NCBI RefSeq assembly: GCF_014207635.1
Contig: NZ_JACHIE010000001.1
Coordinates: forward strand, 310,001 to 374,000
Length of the DNA: 64,000 bases
Direction: 5' to 3'
Source: Acetobacter lovaniensis
Lineage (GTDB): Bacteria > Pseudomonadota > Alphaproteobacteria > Acetobacterales > Acetobacteraceae
Made by a program: the position numbers and the translations under genes
Shown here: one piece after another, positions 1-8,176 of the stretch
Layout: the number at the start of each line of letters is the position of its first letter
Position numbering within the stretch: position 1 is the stretch's first letter
The notes under the pieces: model-generated
Databases searched by the model: none
Told to the model about the DNA's origin: nothing
What the model saw: only the letters and a program-made list of their open reading frames with translations

Positions 1-32
1 GGCATTCCTGTTTTTGAGAGAGCATCTGTTCG

Positions 33-728
33 TTGTCCGGCACACATCCCAACTCCTCGCGCATCCGTATGTCTGGGCGTTCCTTTCTGGCCCTGACCCT
101 CACGCCGGAAACACCGCTGGTGGACTGGCTGGCCGCACTGGACCACCAGATCCAGCGCGCAGTGGGCTTTTTTGCGGGTAAACCTGTTATTCTGGACCTC
201 AGCCTCATGCGGGCGGACACGCCCGACCTGCCCCATCTCCTGCCCGCCCTGCAAGAGCGCGGCATACGCGTGCTGGGCATAGAAGGGGGTGACAGGTCAT
301 GGCCCGCCGTAGCCGACTGGGCATGGCCGGAAAGCCCGATGGGGGGCCGTGCTTCTGGCCCGGTCAGCATCCCCGAAGGGGAAAAAACCCCAACGCTGGC
401 CCCAACCCTTGTGGTGGAAGAAAGCGTGCGCTCCGGCCAGCACATTATCTGGCCCGATGGGGATGTGGTTATTCTGGGGGCCGTGTCCTCGGGGGCTGAA
501 GTCACGGCGGGTGGGTCCGTGCATATTTATGGCGCACTGCGGGGCCGCGCCATTGCTGGCATTGGCGGCAATGCGGACTCCCGGATTTTTACCCGCAACC
601 TTGCTGCCGAACTTGTCGCCATCGACGGATTCTACGCCACGGCGGAAGAAATGGACGCAAAATGCACCGGCAAACCCACTCAGGTCATGCTGGCGGGGGA
701 AACTCTGGTATTCAAACCCCTACTCTGA
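33..728 (+). CDS. minC: Septum site-determining protein MinC
   Basis: Inhibitor of FtsZ ring assembly, recruited to the membrane by MinD to block division at the poles. The protein has 231 residues. The N-terminal part (GRSFLALTL, residues 15-23) matches the start of the MinC_N fold. The C-terminal half (about residues 130-225) is the beta-helical MinC_C domain, with the hallmarks GDVVILGAVSSGAEV and GGSVHIYGALRGRA. The start is TTG at 33: an in-frame TGA lies at 15-17, and a GAGAG ribosome site (16-22) precedes it. An ATG at 69 is in frame but has no ribosome site and would cut the N-terminal strand. minD and minE follow, as in the classical operon, but 147 bases separate minC from minD. Confidence 0.93.
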   Translation: MSGTHPNSSRIRMSGRSFLALTLTPETPLVDWLAALDHQIQRAVGFFAGKPVILDLSLMRADTPDLPHLLPALQERGIRVLGIEGGDRSWPAVADWAWPESPMGGRASGPVSIPEGEKTPTLAPTLVVEESVRSGQHIIWPDGDVVILGAVSSGAEVTAGGSVHIYGALRGRAIAGIGGNADSRIFTRNLAAELVAIDGFYATAEEMDAKCTGKPTQVMLAGETLVFKPLL

Positions 729-741
729 TGCGGGTTTGAAT
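710..741. other. Inverted repeat spanning the minC stop codon
   Basis: ATTCAAACCC (710-719) and GGGTTTGAAT (732-741) are perfect 10-base arms around a 12-base loop. The minC stop codon lies in the loop. A run of A, not T, follows, so it is a poor intrinsic terminator. It could be an RNA hairpin that sets minC levels relative to minDE, or an mRNA stability element. Confidence 0.5.
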
Positions 742-875
742 AAAACATGCTATAAAAGTCGTATTAATGTCATATTATACGTTTCATTTTCGCGCGCAGA
801 TTGTAATGTCTGTCCAAGATTGGGCTGCGGCATAAAACGCGCCTTTACCGGCTTGCATAAGGAAGAGGAAGACTG

Positions 876-1691
876 ATGGCAAAGGTTCTGGTCGTCACGT
901 CAGGCAAAGGGGGTGTCGGCAAGACCACCACCACCGCAGCTCTTGGGGCAGCATTGGCCAGAGCTGGCCAGAGCGTGGTTCTGGTGGATTTTGACGTTGG
1001 TCTGCGTAACCTCGACCTTGTCATGGGAGCCGAACGCCGCGTGGTGTTTGACCTGATCAACGTGATTCAGGGGGATGCCAACCTTGCTCAGGCCCTGATC
1101 AAGGACAAGCGGGTCGATACGCTCTCCCTCCTCCCCGCGTCCCAGACGCGCGACAAGGACGCCCTGACGCCAGAAGGTGTGGCCAAGGTTATCGCCGACC
1201 TGAGCAAAAAGTTTGACTGGGTGATCTGTGACAGCCCCGCAGGCATTGAGCGCGGCGCGCAAATGGCCATGCACCACGCCGACATGGCCGTGATCGTGAC
1301 CAACCCCGAAGTTTCCTCCGTGCGTGACAGTGACCGCATTATCGGCATGCTGGACAGCACGACGGAAAAAGCCAAAGCTGGTGAGAAAATGGAGAAGTTT
1401 CTCCTGATCACCCGCTACGACCCACAGCGCGCCGCTCGTGGCGACATGCTGGGCACGGACGATGTGCTGGAAATTCTGTCCATCCCGCTGCTTGGCATTA
1501 TCCCCGAAAGTCCGGACGTGCTCAAGGCGTCCAACGTGGGCGCGCCCGTCACCATTGCAGAACCGGATAGCGCGCCAGCCCGCGCTTATACCGAAGCCGC
1601 TCGCCGCCTGATGGGAGAGAAGGTGGAAGTCACCATTCCCACAGAACGCAAGGGCCTGTTTGACTGGCTGTTCAAACGGAGAGTCGCATGA
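876..1691 (+). CDS. minD: Septum site-determining ATPase MinD
   Basis: Membrane-associated ParA/MinD-family ATPase that carries MinC to the membrane and oscillates with MinE. The deviant Walker A motif is at residues 10-17 (GKGGVGKT, with the signature Lys11 and Lys16). Walker A-prime is [14 protein letters not shown] (Asp38, Asp40). The C-terminus ends in a short basic amphipathic helix ([10 protein letters not shown]), the membrane-targeting sequence. At 271 residues the length is normal. The ATG at 876 has a GGAAGAGGAA ribosome site (861-870). The stop overlaps minE in an ATGA junction, so the two are translationally coupled, which suits the fixed MinD:MinE ratio the oscillator needs. Confidence 0.97.
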   Translation: MAKVLVVTSGKGGVGKTTTTAALGAALARAGQSVVLVDFDVGLRNLDLVMGAERRVVFDLINVIQGDANLAQALIKDKRVDTLSLLPASQTRDKDALTPEGVAKVIADLSKKFDWVICDSPAGIERGAQMAMHHADMAVIVTNPEVSSVRDSDRIIGMLDSTTEKAKAGEKMEKFLLITRYDPQRAARGDMLGTDDVLEILSIPLLGIIPESPDVLKASNVGAPVTIAEPDSAPARAYTEAARRLMGEKVEVTIPTERKGLFDWLFKRRVA

Positions 1692-1975
1692 CATTCCTCT
1701 CCAGCATTTTCAAGCGCCGCTCCTCGGCGCCGGTTGCGCGCGACCGGCTACAGATTCTGCTGGCGCACGAGCGTATTGCTGTTGGTGATGGCAGGGATGA
1801 CCTGCTTGCCAAGCTGCACCGCGAGATCATGGAAGTGATCAAGCGGCACGTGGCAGTCGATCAGGACAAGGTTCAGATTAAAATGGACCGGGGTGCGCAG
1901 TGTTCGGTGCTGGAAATTGACGTGGAAGTTCCCGGCCTGACCGACAGGGCCGAAAACGCCAAGAAAGAAGACTGA
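1688..1975 (+). CDS. minE: Cell division topological specificity factor MinE
   Basis: Stimulates MinD ATPase and drives pole-to-pole oscillation. The protein has 95 residues. The N-terminal region ([12 protein letters not shown], about residues 19-30) is the MinD-interacting segment, preceded by a basic stretch (FKRRSS) that fits the membrane-binding N-terminus. The C-terminal half (about residues 35-90) is the dimerisation and topological domain. It starts inside the minD stop (ATGA) and is closed by the terminator at 2037-2085, so minD-minE end one transcription unit. Confidence 0.95.
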   Translation: MTFLSSIFKRRSSAPVARDRLQILLAHERIAVGDGRDDLLAKLHREIMEVIKRHVAVDQDKVQIKMDRGAQCSVLEIDVEVPGLTDRAENAKKED

Positions 1976-2036
1976 CCGCACCCATTACGCTCAGGTGGCG
2001 CAGGCCCAAACGGCCTGTATGCCGCCGAGACATGAA

Positions 2037-2085
2037 CGCCCTGTTCGCGCCCTATCCCTGATAAGGTGCGAACAGGGCGTTTTTT
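2037..2085 (+). terminator. Intrinsic terminator of the min operon
   Basis: Arms CGCCCTGTTCGC (2037-2048) and GCGAACAGGGCG (2068-2079) form a perfect 12-pair stem with a 19-base loop, followed by six T (2080-2085). It lies 62 bases after the minE stop. Confidence 0.9.
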
Positions 2086-2107
2086 ATACACGGGCCATAA
2101 GAGCGCC

Positions 2108-2800
2108 TTAGCCGGGCAGAAGAGGCTCCAGCCATTCCTTGGCCTGCATGAAGTCCCGTTTAAGAGCCTTTACTGCGGCATCCGCATCCCCCGCGCGGAA
2201 GGCCTCGAGCAGTTGCAGGTGCGGGTGGTCGGGGTTGGCGGGGCTTATGGTGGGCAGGCCATTGGCGGCGGCATAAATTGGTCCCATGCGGGTCCATAGT
2301 CCCCGGATCAGCCCCACTGTGACCGATAACCTTGAAAAACCGGCTCCGGTGCTATGGAAATACACATTGGTTATGGCGGTTGCATGCGGCTCGCCCGCCT
2401 CATACGCAGCAATAAATGCCGCATGCTTTTCTTCAAGCACTGCAATCTGTTCGGGCGTAATGTGGGCCGCCAGATCGCGGGTTACGCGCTCTTCCAGCAC
2501 TTCGCGCACCCCATGAATATCCAGAAAAACAGGGCGGGAAGTCAGCGGGACACACGCCGTATTGCGCTCATCCAGCACCAGTGCCTGCTCGGATACAAGG
2601 CGCAGCAGGGCCTCACGCACAGGGGTTGGGCTTAAACCCAGCGATGCAGCCAGTGGGCGCAGCACCAGCCGCTCCCCACCCTGATACCGGCAATAAATCA
2701 GCTGGTCACGGATCTGCTGGTAGGCATACGCCGCCAGAGCGCCCCGCCCTTCGGGCCTGCTCTCACCCTGCGCTGGTATGGTGATGGTGTTAAATGTCAT
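2108..2800 (-). CDS. GntR-family transcriptional regulator, FCD (FadR) subfamily
   Basis: DNA-binding repressor or activator of 230 residues. The N-terminal winged helix (about residues 20-85) carries the GntR signature LAASLGLSPTPVREALLRL. The C-terminal all-helical FCD ligand domain (about 95-225) keeps candidate metal/ligand histidines in NVYFH and HPHLQLLEAF. Its start overlaps the stop of the ABC exporter upstream (ATGA), so it is co-translated with the transporter and probably controls it. The effector cannot be read from the sequence; FCD regulators usually sense small organic acids or sugars. The position of a regulator downstream of, and overlapping, its putative target is less usual than divergent placement. 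Confidence 0.88.
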   Translation of the reverse strand: MTFNTITIPAQGESRPEGRGALAAYAYQQIRDQLIYCRYQGGERLVLRPLAASLGLSPTPVREALLRLVSEQALVLDERNTACVPLTSRPVFLDIHGVREVLEERVTRDLAAHITPEQIAVLEEKHAAFIAAYEAGEPHATAITNVYFHSTGAGFSRLSVTVGLIRGLWTRMGPIYAAANGLPTISPANPDHPHLQLLEAFRAGDADAAVKALKRDFMQAKEWLEPLLPG

Positions 2801-4629
2801 TGCGCATGTGCCATTTGCCTGTTCAGAAACTGACTGTAGAGACCATTCTGCTGCTCAAGTTGCGCAGGAGAGCCGTCCTCTGCAATTCTGCCATCCTGCA
2901 TAACAACGATTCTGTCAAAGTTTCGTAGGGTGGACAAGCGGTGCGCCACGGCAATAACCGTGCGCCCGACCATAAGCCGGTCCAGTGCGCGCTGGACGTG
3001 CTCCTCGCTTTCCGTATCCAGCGCACTGGTTGCCTCGTCCAGAATCAGAATAGGCGCATTACGTAAAAAGGCCCGCGCAATGGCAATGCGCTGGCGCTGC
3101 CCGCCCGAAAGCTTGACCCCCCGATCCCCCACAACTGTCTCAAACCCTTCGGACAGGGCATCAATAAACGTGGCACATCCGGCGGCGGCGGCGGCGGCGC
3201 GCACGGCCTCATCACTCGCATCAGGCCGACCGTAGCGGATGTTCTCCATCACGCTGCGATGCAGAAGCGAGACATCCTGCGGCACAACAGACAGGCAGGC
3301 CCGCAGGGCGTCATCTGTCAGTTCCCGGATATCCTGCCCGTCGATCAGTATGGAACCGGACTGCACAAAACGCATGCGCTGCAACAGGGCCAGCACCGTA
3401 CTTTTGCCCGAGCCCGAACGCCCCACCAGCCCCACACGGCTCCCTGCGGCAATGTGCAGGTTGAAATGCGCCAGAACCGGCTCCCCTCCGGGGTAGGCAA
3501 AAGTGACATCGCCAAAGCGGACATCGCCCCGCACGGGGCTGGGCAGGTCGGCGGCAACCTGTGGGTCGGGCATGTCATGCGGCACCAGCAGGGAGGACAG
3601 CACCTCGGACAGGCGCGCATTGTGCTGAATGGTTTCCACCAGCGCCAGCGCCAGATCACGCGTGCCGTGCAGAATGGCAAAGCCCAGCGTGATCACCATA
3701 ACCACCTGCCCCACACTGGCCTGCTGCCACTGCCACAGCAGCACGGCCCAGACCAGCAGACCCGTCGTGAGCACTGCGGTCATACCCGCATGGATCATAC
3801 GGAGCTGTTCCATATAGCGCAGGGATTTAAGCCGCTCACCCATTTCCCGCTCGGTCAGGGCGTTAAAGCGCTGGCGCTCGCGGTTACGCATACCAAAGGC
3901 ACGGACAAGAGCGATATTGCCCATCACATCCAGTGTCTCCCCTTCCAGCCCGGCGGCGGCCACCGCGTAATGCCCATGCAGACGGCGCCCCCTGAGTGCG
4001 AGGCGGAACATGATCAGGCACAAACCGCCAGCCAGCAGAACGGTCGCCCCGCCCATGGTCAGGCTGACCGAGAGCATGAGCACCACAGAGAGCAGAACAT
4101 TCAGGCTCGGCGGGAGCACGTTCCATGCCAGCATGTTCTCGATGGTGAAGCTGACATTCCCCGCCGTTGCAATGCGCGCAGCAAGGGATGCGGGCATACG
4201 GTCAGCAAAATAAGCCGGGGAATGACCCGTTAAAAACCGGAACAGGTCCTGCCGTATATCCCCCGTAACCGCCACAAATGTCCGGGCGGCAAACCAGCCT
4301 GCAATCCGCCAGCAGATATTGTCCGCCACGATCAGCCCGATCAGCACCCCCACAGCCGCCCACACGGCCGAAACCGTAGCCGCGCCGGAGTGGCTGGTCA
4401 TCAGGTCCACCAGATGGCGGATACCGTAGGAGGAGAGCACAATGCAGCTTATGGCCCCGCCCACGGCCCCAAACACCAGCGCATGCCCTACAGGACGCGC
4501 CCGCATATAGCGCAGCAAAAAGCGTACCGGCCTGCCTGCATAGGCGGGCAAGGCGTCATCGGGTACGGTTACATGGGCGGATACGGGGTTGGCCCCGTCG
4601 GTCTTGTTGTTTTTATCGTCCACCAACAC
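2797..4629 (-). CDS. ABC exporter half-transporter (fused TMD-NBD)
   Basis: Type IV ABC exporter of 610 residues. The six-helix membrane domain occupies about residues 45-330. The ATPase follows, with Walker A GRSGSGKST, Q-loop VVPQD, signature LSGGQRQR, Walker B ILILDEATSALD and H-loop AHRLS. It probably works as a homodimer exporting a lipid, peptide or drug; the substrate is not predictable. I place the start at GTG 4629, which has a GGGAAG ribosome site ten bases upstream. The frame stays open to a GTG at 4722, but those 31 residues are Cys/Gly-rich, unlike the family, and lack a ribosome site. The gene overlaps the GntR regulator at its 3-prime end. Confidence 0.88.
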   Translation of the reverse strand: MLVDDKNNKTDGANPVSAHVTVPDDALPAYAGRPVRFLLRYMRARPVGHALVFGAVGGAISCIVLSSYGIRHLVDLMTSHSGAATVSAVWAAVGVLIGLIVADNICWRIAGWFAARTFVAVTGDIRQDLFRFLTGHSPAYFADRMPASLAARIATAGNVSFTIENMLAWNVLPPSLNVLLSVVLMLSVSLTMGGATVLLAGGLCLIMFRLALRGRRLHGHYAVAAAGLEGETLDVMGNIALVRAFGMRNRERQRFNALTEREMGERLKSLRYMEQLRMIHAGMTAVLTTGLLVWAVLLWQWQQASVGQVVMVITLGFAILHGTRDLALALVETIQHNARLSEVLSSLLVPHDMPDPQVAADLPSPVRGDVRFGDVTFAYPGGEPVLAHFNLHIAAGSRVGLVGRSGSGKSTVLALLQRMRFVQSGSILIDGQDIRELTDDALRACLSVVPQDVSLLHRSVMENIRYGRPDASDEAVRAAAAAAGCATFIDALSEGFETVVGDRGVKLSGGQRQRIAIARAFLRNAPILILDEATSALDTESEEHVQRALDRLMVGRTVIAVAHRLSTLRNFDRIVVMQDGRIAEDGSPAQLEQQNGLYSQFLNRQMAHAQ

Positions 4630-5210
4630 GCTCTGGTTTCTTCCCTGGCAGAATACGCCTGACCCGACAGCCAGACCGGAACAGCACCCATCCTGCCTGC
4701 CGCAGTCGGGTCTTGCATCCACATTACGTGCCTTTCAGGCTTATCCCAAACAGGTTTTCGCACAGACCAACACGCGGCCTGCGCCCTGCACGTTATGATT
4801 CCGAACCGACCGGAAGCACCAGAACCCCTTGTTATGACGATAAACACTGCGTGATGAGCCACAGCCCGAAGCAACCATGGTTCACCTGTTTTTCATCTTT
4901 TCCACCCCATTCTCTGGCTCAGACCATCCGGGGTCGGCTCATCTCCAAACAGAATTTTTCCGGATCAATCTATGCTAAAAATTATATAAATACCTGAAAG
5001 TATTACACTATTTTAACTGAAATAACGCAGTACCCAACGGGCCGGGCATGCACTGGGGCAACCTGATATCCGATACAGGCATATCAGATTACCAAAAAAC
5101 GCATAACATCCGCACCCCCCACACCACCTTGCCGCCCATTATCCACATATTGACGACAGCAAGCCTTGGCTTCCACAGAGAGCAGGAGAATTCAGGGGAG
5201 TACACAGTTC
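4630..5210. other. Long non-coding region between the divergent ABC exporter and porin
   Basis: About 580 bases with no convincing gene; open frames here have no family-like sequence. It must hold the divergent promoters. A distinctly AT-rich block at about 4965-5030 contains a small dyad, AATAC-N6-GTATT (4989-5004). A second dyad, CTGATAT-N11-ATATCAG, is at 5063-5087. A perfect TTATCCACA (5139-5147) matches the E. coli DnaA-box consensus. I could not fix a -35/-10 pair with confidence. Confidence 0.6.
5063..5087. promoter_or_regulatory. Inverted repeat upstream of the porin gene
   Basis: CTGATAT (5063-5069) and ATATCAG (5081-5087) are perfect 7-base arms spaced by 11 bases, about 125 bases before the porin start. 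The 18-base centre-to-centre spacing of a regulator half-site pair is plausible, so this is a candidate operator. No regulator can be assigned. Confidence 0.35.
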
Positions 5211-6920
5211 ATGGCATCGCGAAAAAAGGCACTGTTGGCTACTGTCATGGCTGCATCAGTTGCCGGGGTGCCGTCTATGCTCCCCACGCCTGCCTATGCA
5301 GATGATTACGTAGACCTGCTGGATGTGCTGCGCGCCAAGGGCAGCCTGACCAAGCATGAATATGACACTCTTCTGACCAAGCATGTCCACCATGCCGCCC
5401 TTGCGGCCGAGCCCCGTGCGGCACACCCGGCGCATGTGGCCTCTGGCGGCAGCCGCACGGCCATGGCGCATGCAGCCCATGGTGCACAATCGGGCTATGA
5501 GCCGGGTATCCGCTTTGACCCCGGCGCGGGTGAAAACGATATGTCCCTGCGGGCGGAAGACGCCGCCAACCGGGCAGAAGCCAGCGCGCGCTCCGCGCAG
5601 GAAGCCGCCAGAGCACTGGATAGCGGCAATTTTGTACGCGTTGCCAAATACGTACCGGGCAAGGGGCTGACCTTTAAAGCAGGGCCCATAGACATCAACC
5701 TTTCCGGCTTTGTGAACGGCTTTTACTCCTATAACAGTCCCGCGGGCGGGCGCCCCGTTGCGGGTGGCGTTTCTTCGGGGTCTTCGGGCTTTGATTCCTC
5801 CGCCGTCAGGAACGGGCTGCTGCCAGCCGGGTTCATTCTCAAGATGAACACCGTGCAGCAGGGTATGGATATTTCCGCTGTTCTGGGCATGTATCCGGGG
5901 CTGGACAACGCCAAGCCCGCCGCCTTTAACGCCAACTCCGGTGGTAGCCCCGTGGGGCTGGGTACGGCAGGCATCGACCTTCGTCAGGTGTACATGACCT
6001 TTGGCAACAAGGACATGGGGACCTTCAAGGTCGGTCGTGATCTGGCCCTGTTCGCCAGCGACGCCATCATGAACGATGCAACCCTGCTGAGTGTTGGCTC
6101 CACGGGCAGCAACGCATCACCGGGCAATACATCGCTGGGCCGCATTGGCGTAGGTTATGTGTACGCGGACTGGATCCCCCAGATCTCCTATACCTCCCCC
6201 AAGCTGGGCGGTTTTCAGGGCTCTGTGGGTATTTTCCAGCCACTGGATGAATTTGGCTACGCCGACGCCACCAACCCCACCGCAGCCTCCGCTGCCAGCC
6301 AGTATTCGGCCGGGTCCACCCAGCATTCCTCTCCCATGGTGCAGGGCCGCGCCGTGTATGATTTTTCTGTCTCCGATGTGCAGTTCCACATCTGGGCCAG
6401 CTTCCTGATCCAGCACATGCAGGGCCTCAGCAGCCTGCAGGCAGATGGCAAAACGCCTCTGCTCAGTTCCGACCAGCATCAAAGCGCCATGGTGGAAGCG
6501 GGAGATATTGGCACCAAGGTCACCTATGGTCCGCTCGAAGGTGTCGCCTACTACTATCGTGGCAGCGGGCTGGGCACGACGGGTCTGTTCTTTGATGGTG
6601 TTGACGCCAGTGGCCGCAAGCGTGACTCGGAAGGCTACTACGTGCAGGGTGCTTACCGTATTACCAAAAAATTCCGTCTGGTTGGCAGCTATGGTGTGAG
6701 TAACCTGTATCTGGCGGGTGATGAGAATACCGCTCTGGAAAGTCAGGCAGGGTCTGCGGGGCTTGTCCGCCGCAACCAGTCCGAGGTCGGGGCCGCCTAT
6801 TACCAGATGACCGACTGGCTGACTGTGGTTGGCGAATATTCCCACACCTCCTCCTCCGCGCACGGGGGCAGCAAGGAGAGCGACAACACCGCATCGGGTG
6901 GTGTCATGCTGATGTTCTAG
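5211..6920 (+). CDS. Outer-membrane porin (OprP/DcaP-like) with N-terminal periplasmic extension
   Basis: A 569-residue beta-barrel protein. It begins with a signal peptide (basic MASRKK, hydrophobic stretch, cleavage after PAYA at about residue 30). A short helical segment, LLDVLRAKGSLTKHEYDTLL, follows, of the kind found before porin barrels of the phosphate-selective/DcaP type. Next comes an Ala/His-rich linker and, from about residue 155 (LSGFVNGFYSYN), a barrel with repeated aromatic-flanked strands. The last residue is Phe (GGVMLMF), the usual BAM recognition end. The start at 5211 is chosen because GGGGAG lies ten bases upstream and the signal peptide then begins cleanly; a TTG at 5166 is in frame but adds 15 unlike residues. 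Substrate unknown. Confidence 0.82.
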   Translation: MASRKKALLATVMAASVAGVPSMLPTPAYADDYVDLLDVLRAKGSLTKHEYDTLLTKHVHHAALAAEPRAAHPAHVASGGSRTAMAHAAHGAQSGYEPGIRFDPGAGENDMSLRAEDAANRAEASARSAQEAARALDSGNFVRVAKYVPGKGLTFKAGPIDINLSGFVNGFYSYNSPAGGRPVAGGVSSGSSGFDSSAVRNGLLPAGFILKMNTVQQGMDISAVLGMYPGLDNAKPAAFNANSGGSPVGLGTAGIDLRQVYMTFGNKDMGTFKVGRDLALFASDAIMNDATLLSVGSTGSNASPGNTSLGRIGVGYVYADWIPQISYTSPKLGGFQGSVGIFQPLDEFGYADATNPTAASAASQYSAGSTQHSSPMVQGRAVYDFSVSDVQFHIWASFLIQHMQGLSSLQADGKTPLLSSDQHQSAMVEAGDIGTKVTYGPLEGVAYYYRGSGLGTTGLFFDGVDASGRKRDSEGYYVQGAYRITKKFRLVGSYGVSNLYLAGDENTALESQAGSAGLVRRNQSEVGAAYYQMTDWLTVVGEYSHTSSSAHGGSKESDNTASGGVMLMF

Positions 6921-6978
6921 TCCGGTCAAGGGGTTCTGTCGTCTCTATTTTATAGACCGATTACAGCCCGGACTGTTG

Positions 6979-6996
6979 CCTCCGACCCCACGGAGG
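6979..6996 (+). promoter_or_regulatory. Hairpin that pairs with the lptF ribosome-binding site
   Basis: CCTCCG (6979-6984), a six-base loop, and CGGAGG (6991-6996) form a perfect stem whose 3-prime arm is the only good Shine-Dalgarno sequence before the lptF start at 7012. If it folds in the mRNA, it would limit translation initiation of lptF. Confidence 0.45.
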
Positions 6997-7011
6997 TAGA
7001 TAACCGAGACC

Positions 7012-8160
7012 ATGACTGCCCGCTCTCTTCCCCCGTGGCTCCACCACCATTTTCTGACACTGGACCGCTACGTGCTGCGCCAGTTGCTGATAGCACTGGC
7101 TGCCACAACGGGGGGGCTGGTGGCGCTGATCTGGCTCATGCAGTCCCTGCATTTTGTGCCGCTTGTTGTGGACAGGGGCCTGTCCCTGCGCGTTTTCATT
7201 GGACTGACCAGTCTTTTGCTGCCGTCCTTTGTGGCGGTGGTCATGCCCATTACCACCTTTATTGTCAGCCTGTTTGTTTACCAGCGTCTGGCCAGCGACC
7301 GTGAGCTTACGGTCATGCAGGCTTCGGGGCTTTCCTCCTTCTCTCTGGCGCGGCCGGGGCTGATCTGCGCGGCACTGTCCACCCTGATCGTGTTTGTGCT
7401 CAACGTGTGGGTTGTCCCCTCCTCCTACCATGCGTTCCGCCAGTACGAACTCCAGATCAGGAACAAGATGGCGGCTTTTATGCTGCAGGATGGTGTTTTT
7501 ACAAAAGTGTCAAACACCATGACCGTCTATATCCGCTCACGCGACCAGAACGGTGTTCTGTGGGGTATTCTGGTGGAGGATGACCGGCAACCCGACAACC
7601 ATGCCACAATTCTGGCCAGCCGGGGCAATATGGTCATGGTCAATGACGTGCCGCGCGTTGTGCTTTACGATGGGTCCCGTCAGGTTCTCGACCGTAAAAC
7701 CGGCCGGTTGAACATGCTGGTTTTCAAACAGGACACCATGGATTTTTCTACCGCACACCCATCAAGCCAGCATCTGCGTGATTCGGCCGAAATGTCCCTG
7801 TCCGAACTGCTCTCCCCCGACCCCAGCGCCGTCTCGGCGCGGGATACGGGCAAGTTCAAGGTTGAGGGCTGGCGACGCCTGACGTCCCCGCTGACCTGCT
7901 TTTCCTTTGCCATGATCGGCATGTTCGCCATGCTTCGGGGGGCGTTTTCCCGCCACGGCAATATAACACGCCCGCTTGTGGCGGTGCTGTGCATTGTCGG
8001 GCTGCTGGCGGGAACCATGCTTTTGCAGAATCTGGCCGGGCGCAACATCCAGCTTATTCCCCTTATTCCGCTCCTTGCCACCCTGCCCGGGATCATCTGC
8101 GCCTATCTGCTGTTCGTGCCGGAAATAAAGGCCAACCGCCGCCAGCCCCGGCAGGCATGA
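7012..8160 (+). CDS. lptF: LPS export ABC transporter permease LptF
   Basis: Inner-membrane half of the LptB2FG complex that extracts lipopolysaccharide and passes it to LptC/LptA. The protein has 382 residues. Three N-terminal membrane helices (about residues 22-135) include the YptP/YjgP signature RLASDRELTVMQASGLSSFSLARP, the coupling helix that contacts LptB. A periplasmic beta-jellyroll follows (about 140-285), then three C-terminal helices (about 295-370). It is followed after 16 bases by lptG, and the pair leads into lptD and surA. The ribosome site GGAGG (6992-6996) is somewhat distant (about 14 bases). Confidence 0.93.
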   Translation: MTARSLPPWLHHHFLTLDRYVLRQLLIALAATTGGLVALIWLMQSLHFVPLVVDRGLSLRVFIGLTSLLLPSFVAVVMPITTFIVSLFVYQRLASDRELTVMQASGLSSFSLARPGLICAALSTLIVFVLNVWVVPSSYHAFRQYELQIRNKMAAFMLQDGVFTKVSNTMTVYIRSRDQNGVLWGILVEDDRQPDNHATILASRGNMVMVNDVPRVVLYDGSRQVLDRKTGRLNMLVFKQDTMDFSTAHPSSQHLRDSAEMSLSELLSPDPSAVSARDTGKFKVEGWRRLTSPLTCFSFAMIGMFAMLRGAFSRHGNITRPLVAVLCIVGLLAGTMLLQNLAGRNIQLIPLIPLLATLPGIICAYLLFVPEIKANRRQPRQA

Positions 8161-8176
8161 GAGGACGCCCGAACGC

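Noticed and set aside
736..770. TTGAAT and TATTAA as a minD promoter
   Set aside because: The spacer is about 20 bases and the -10 is weak, so I do not call a promoter.
4713..4997. 94-codon frame in the 4630-5210 gap
   Set aside because: No ribosome site, no homologous-looking segment, and irregular composition; treated as non-coding.
5139..5147. Replication origin at the DnaA box
   Set aside because: Only one perfect box was found in the gap and there is no box cluster; kept only as a low-interest note.
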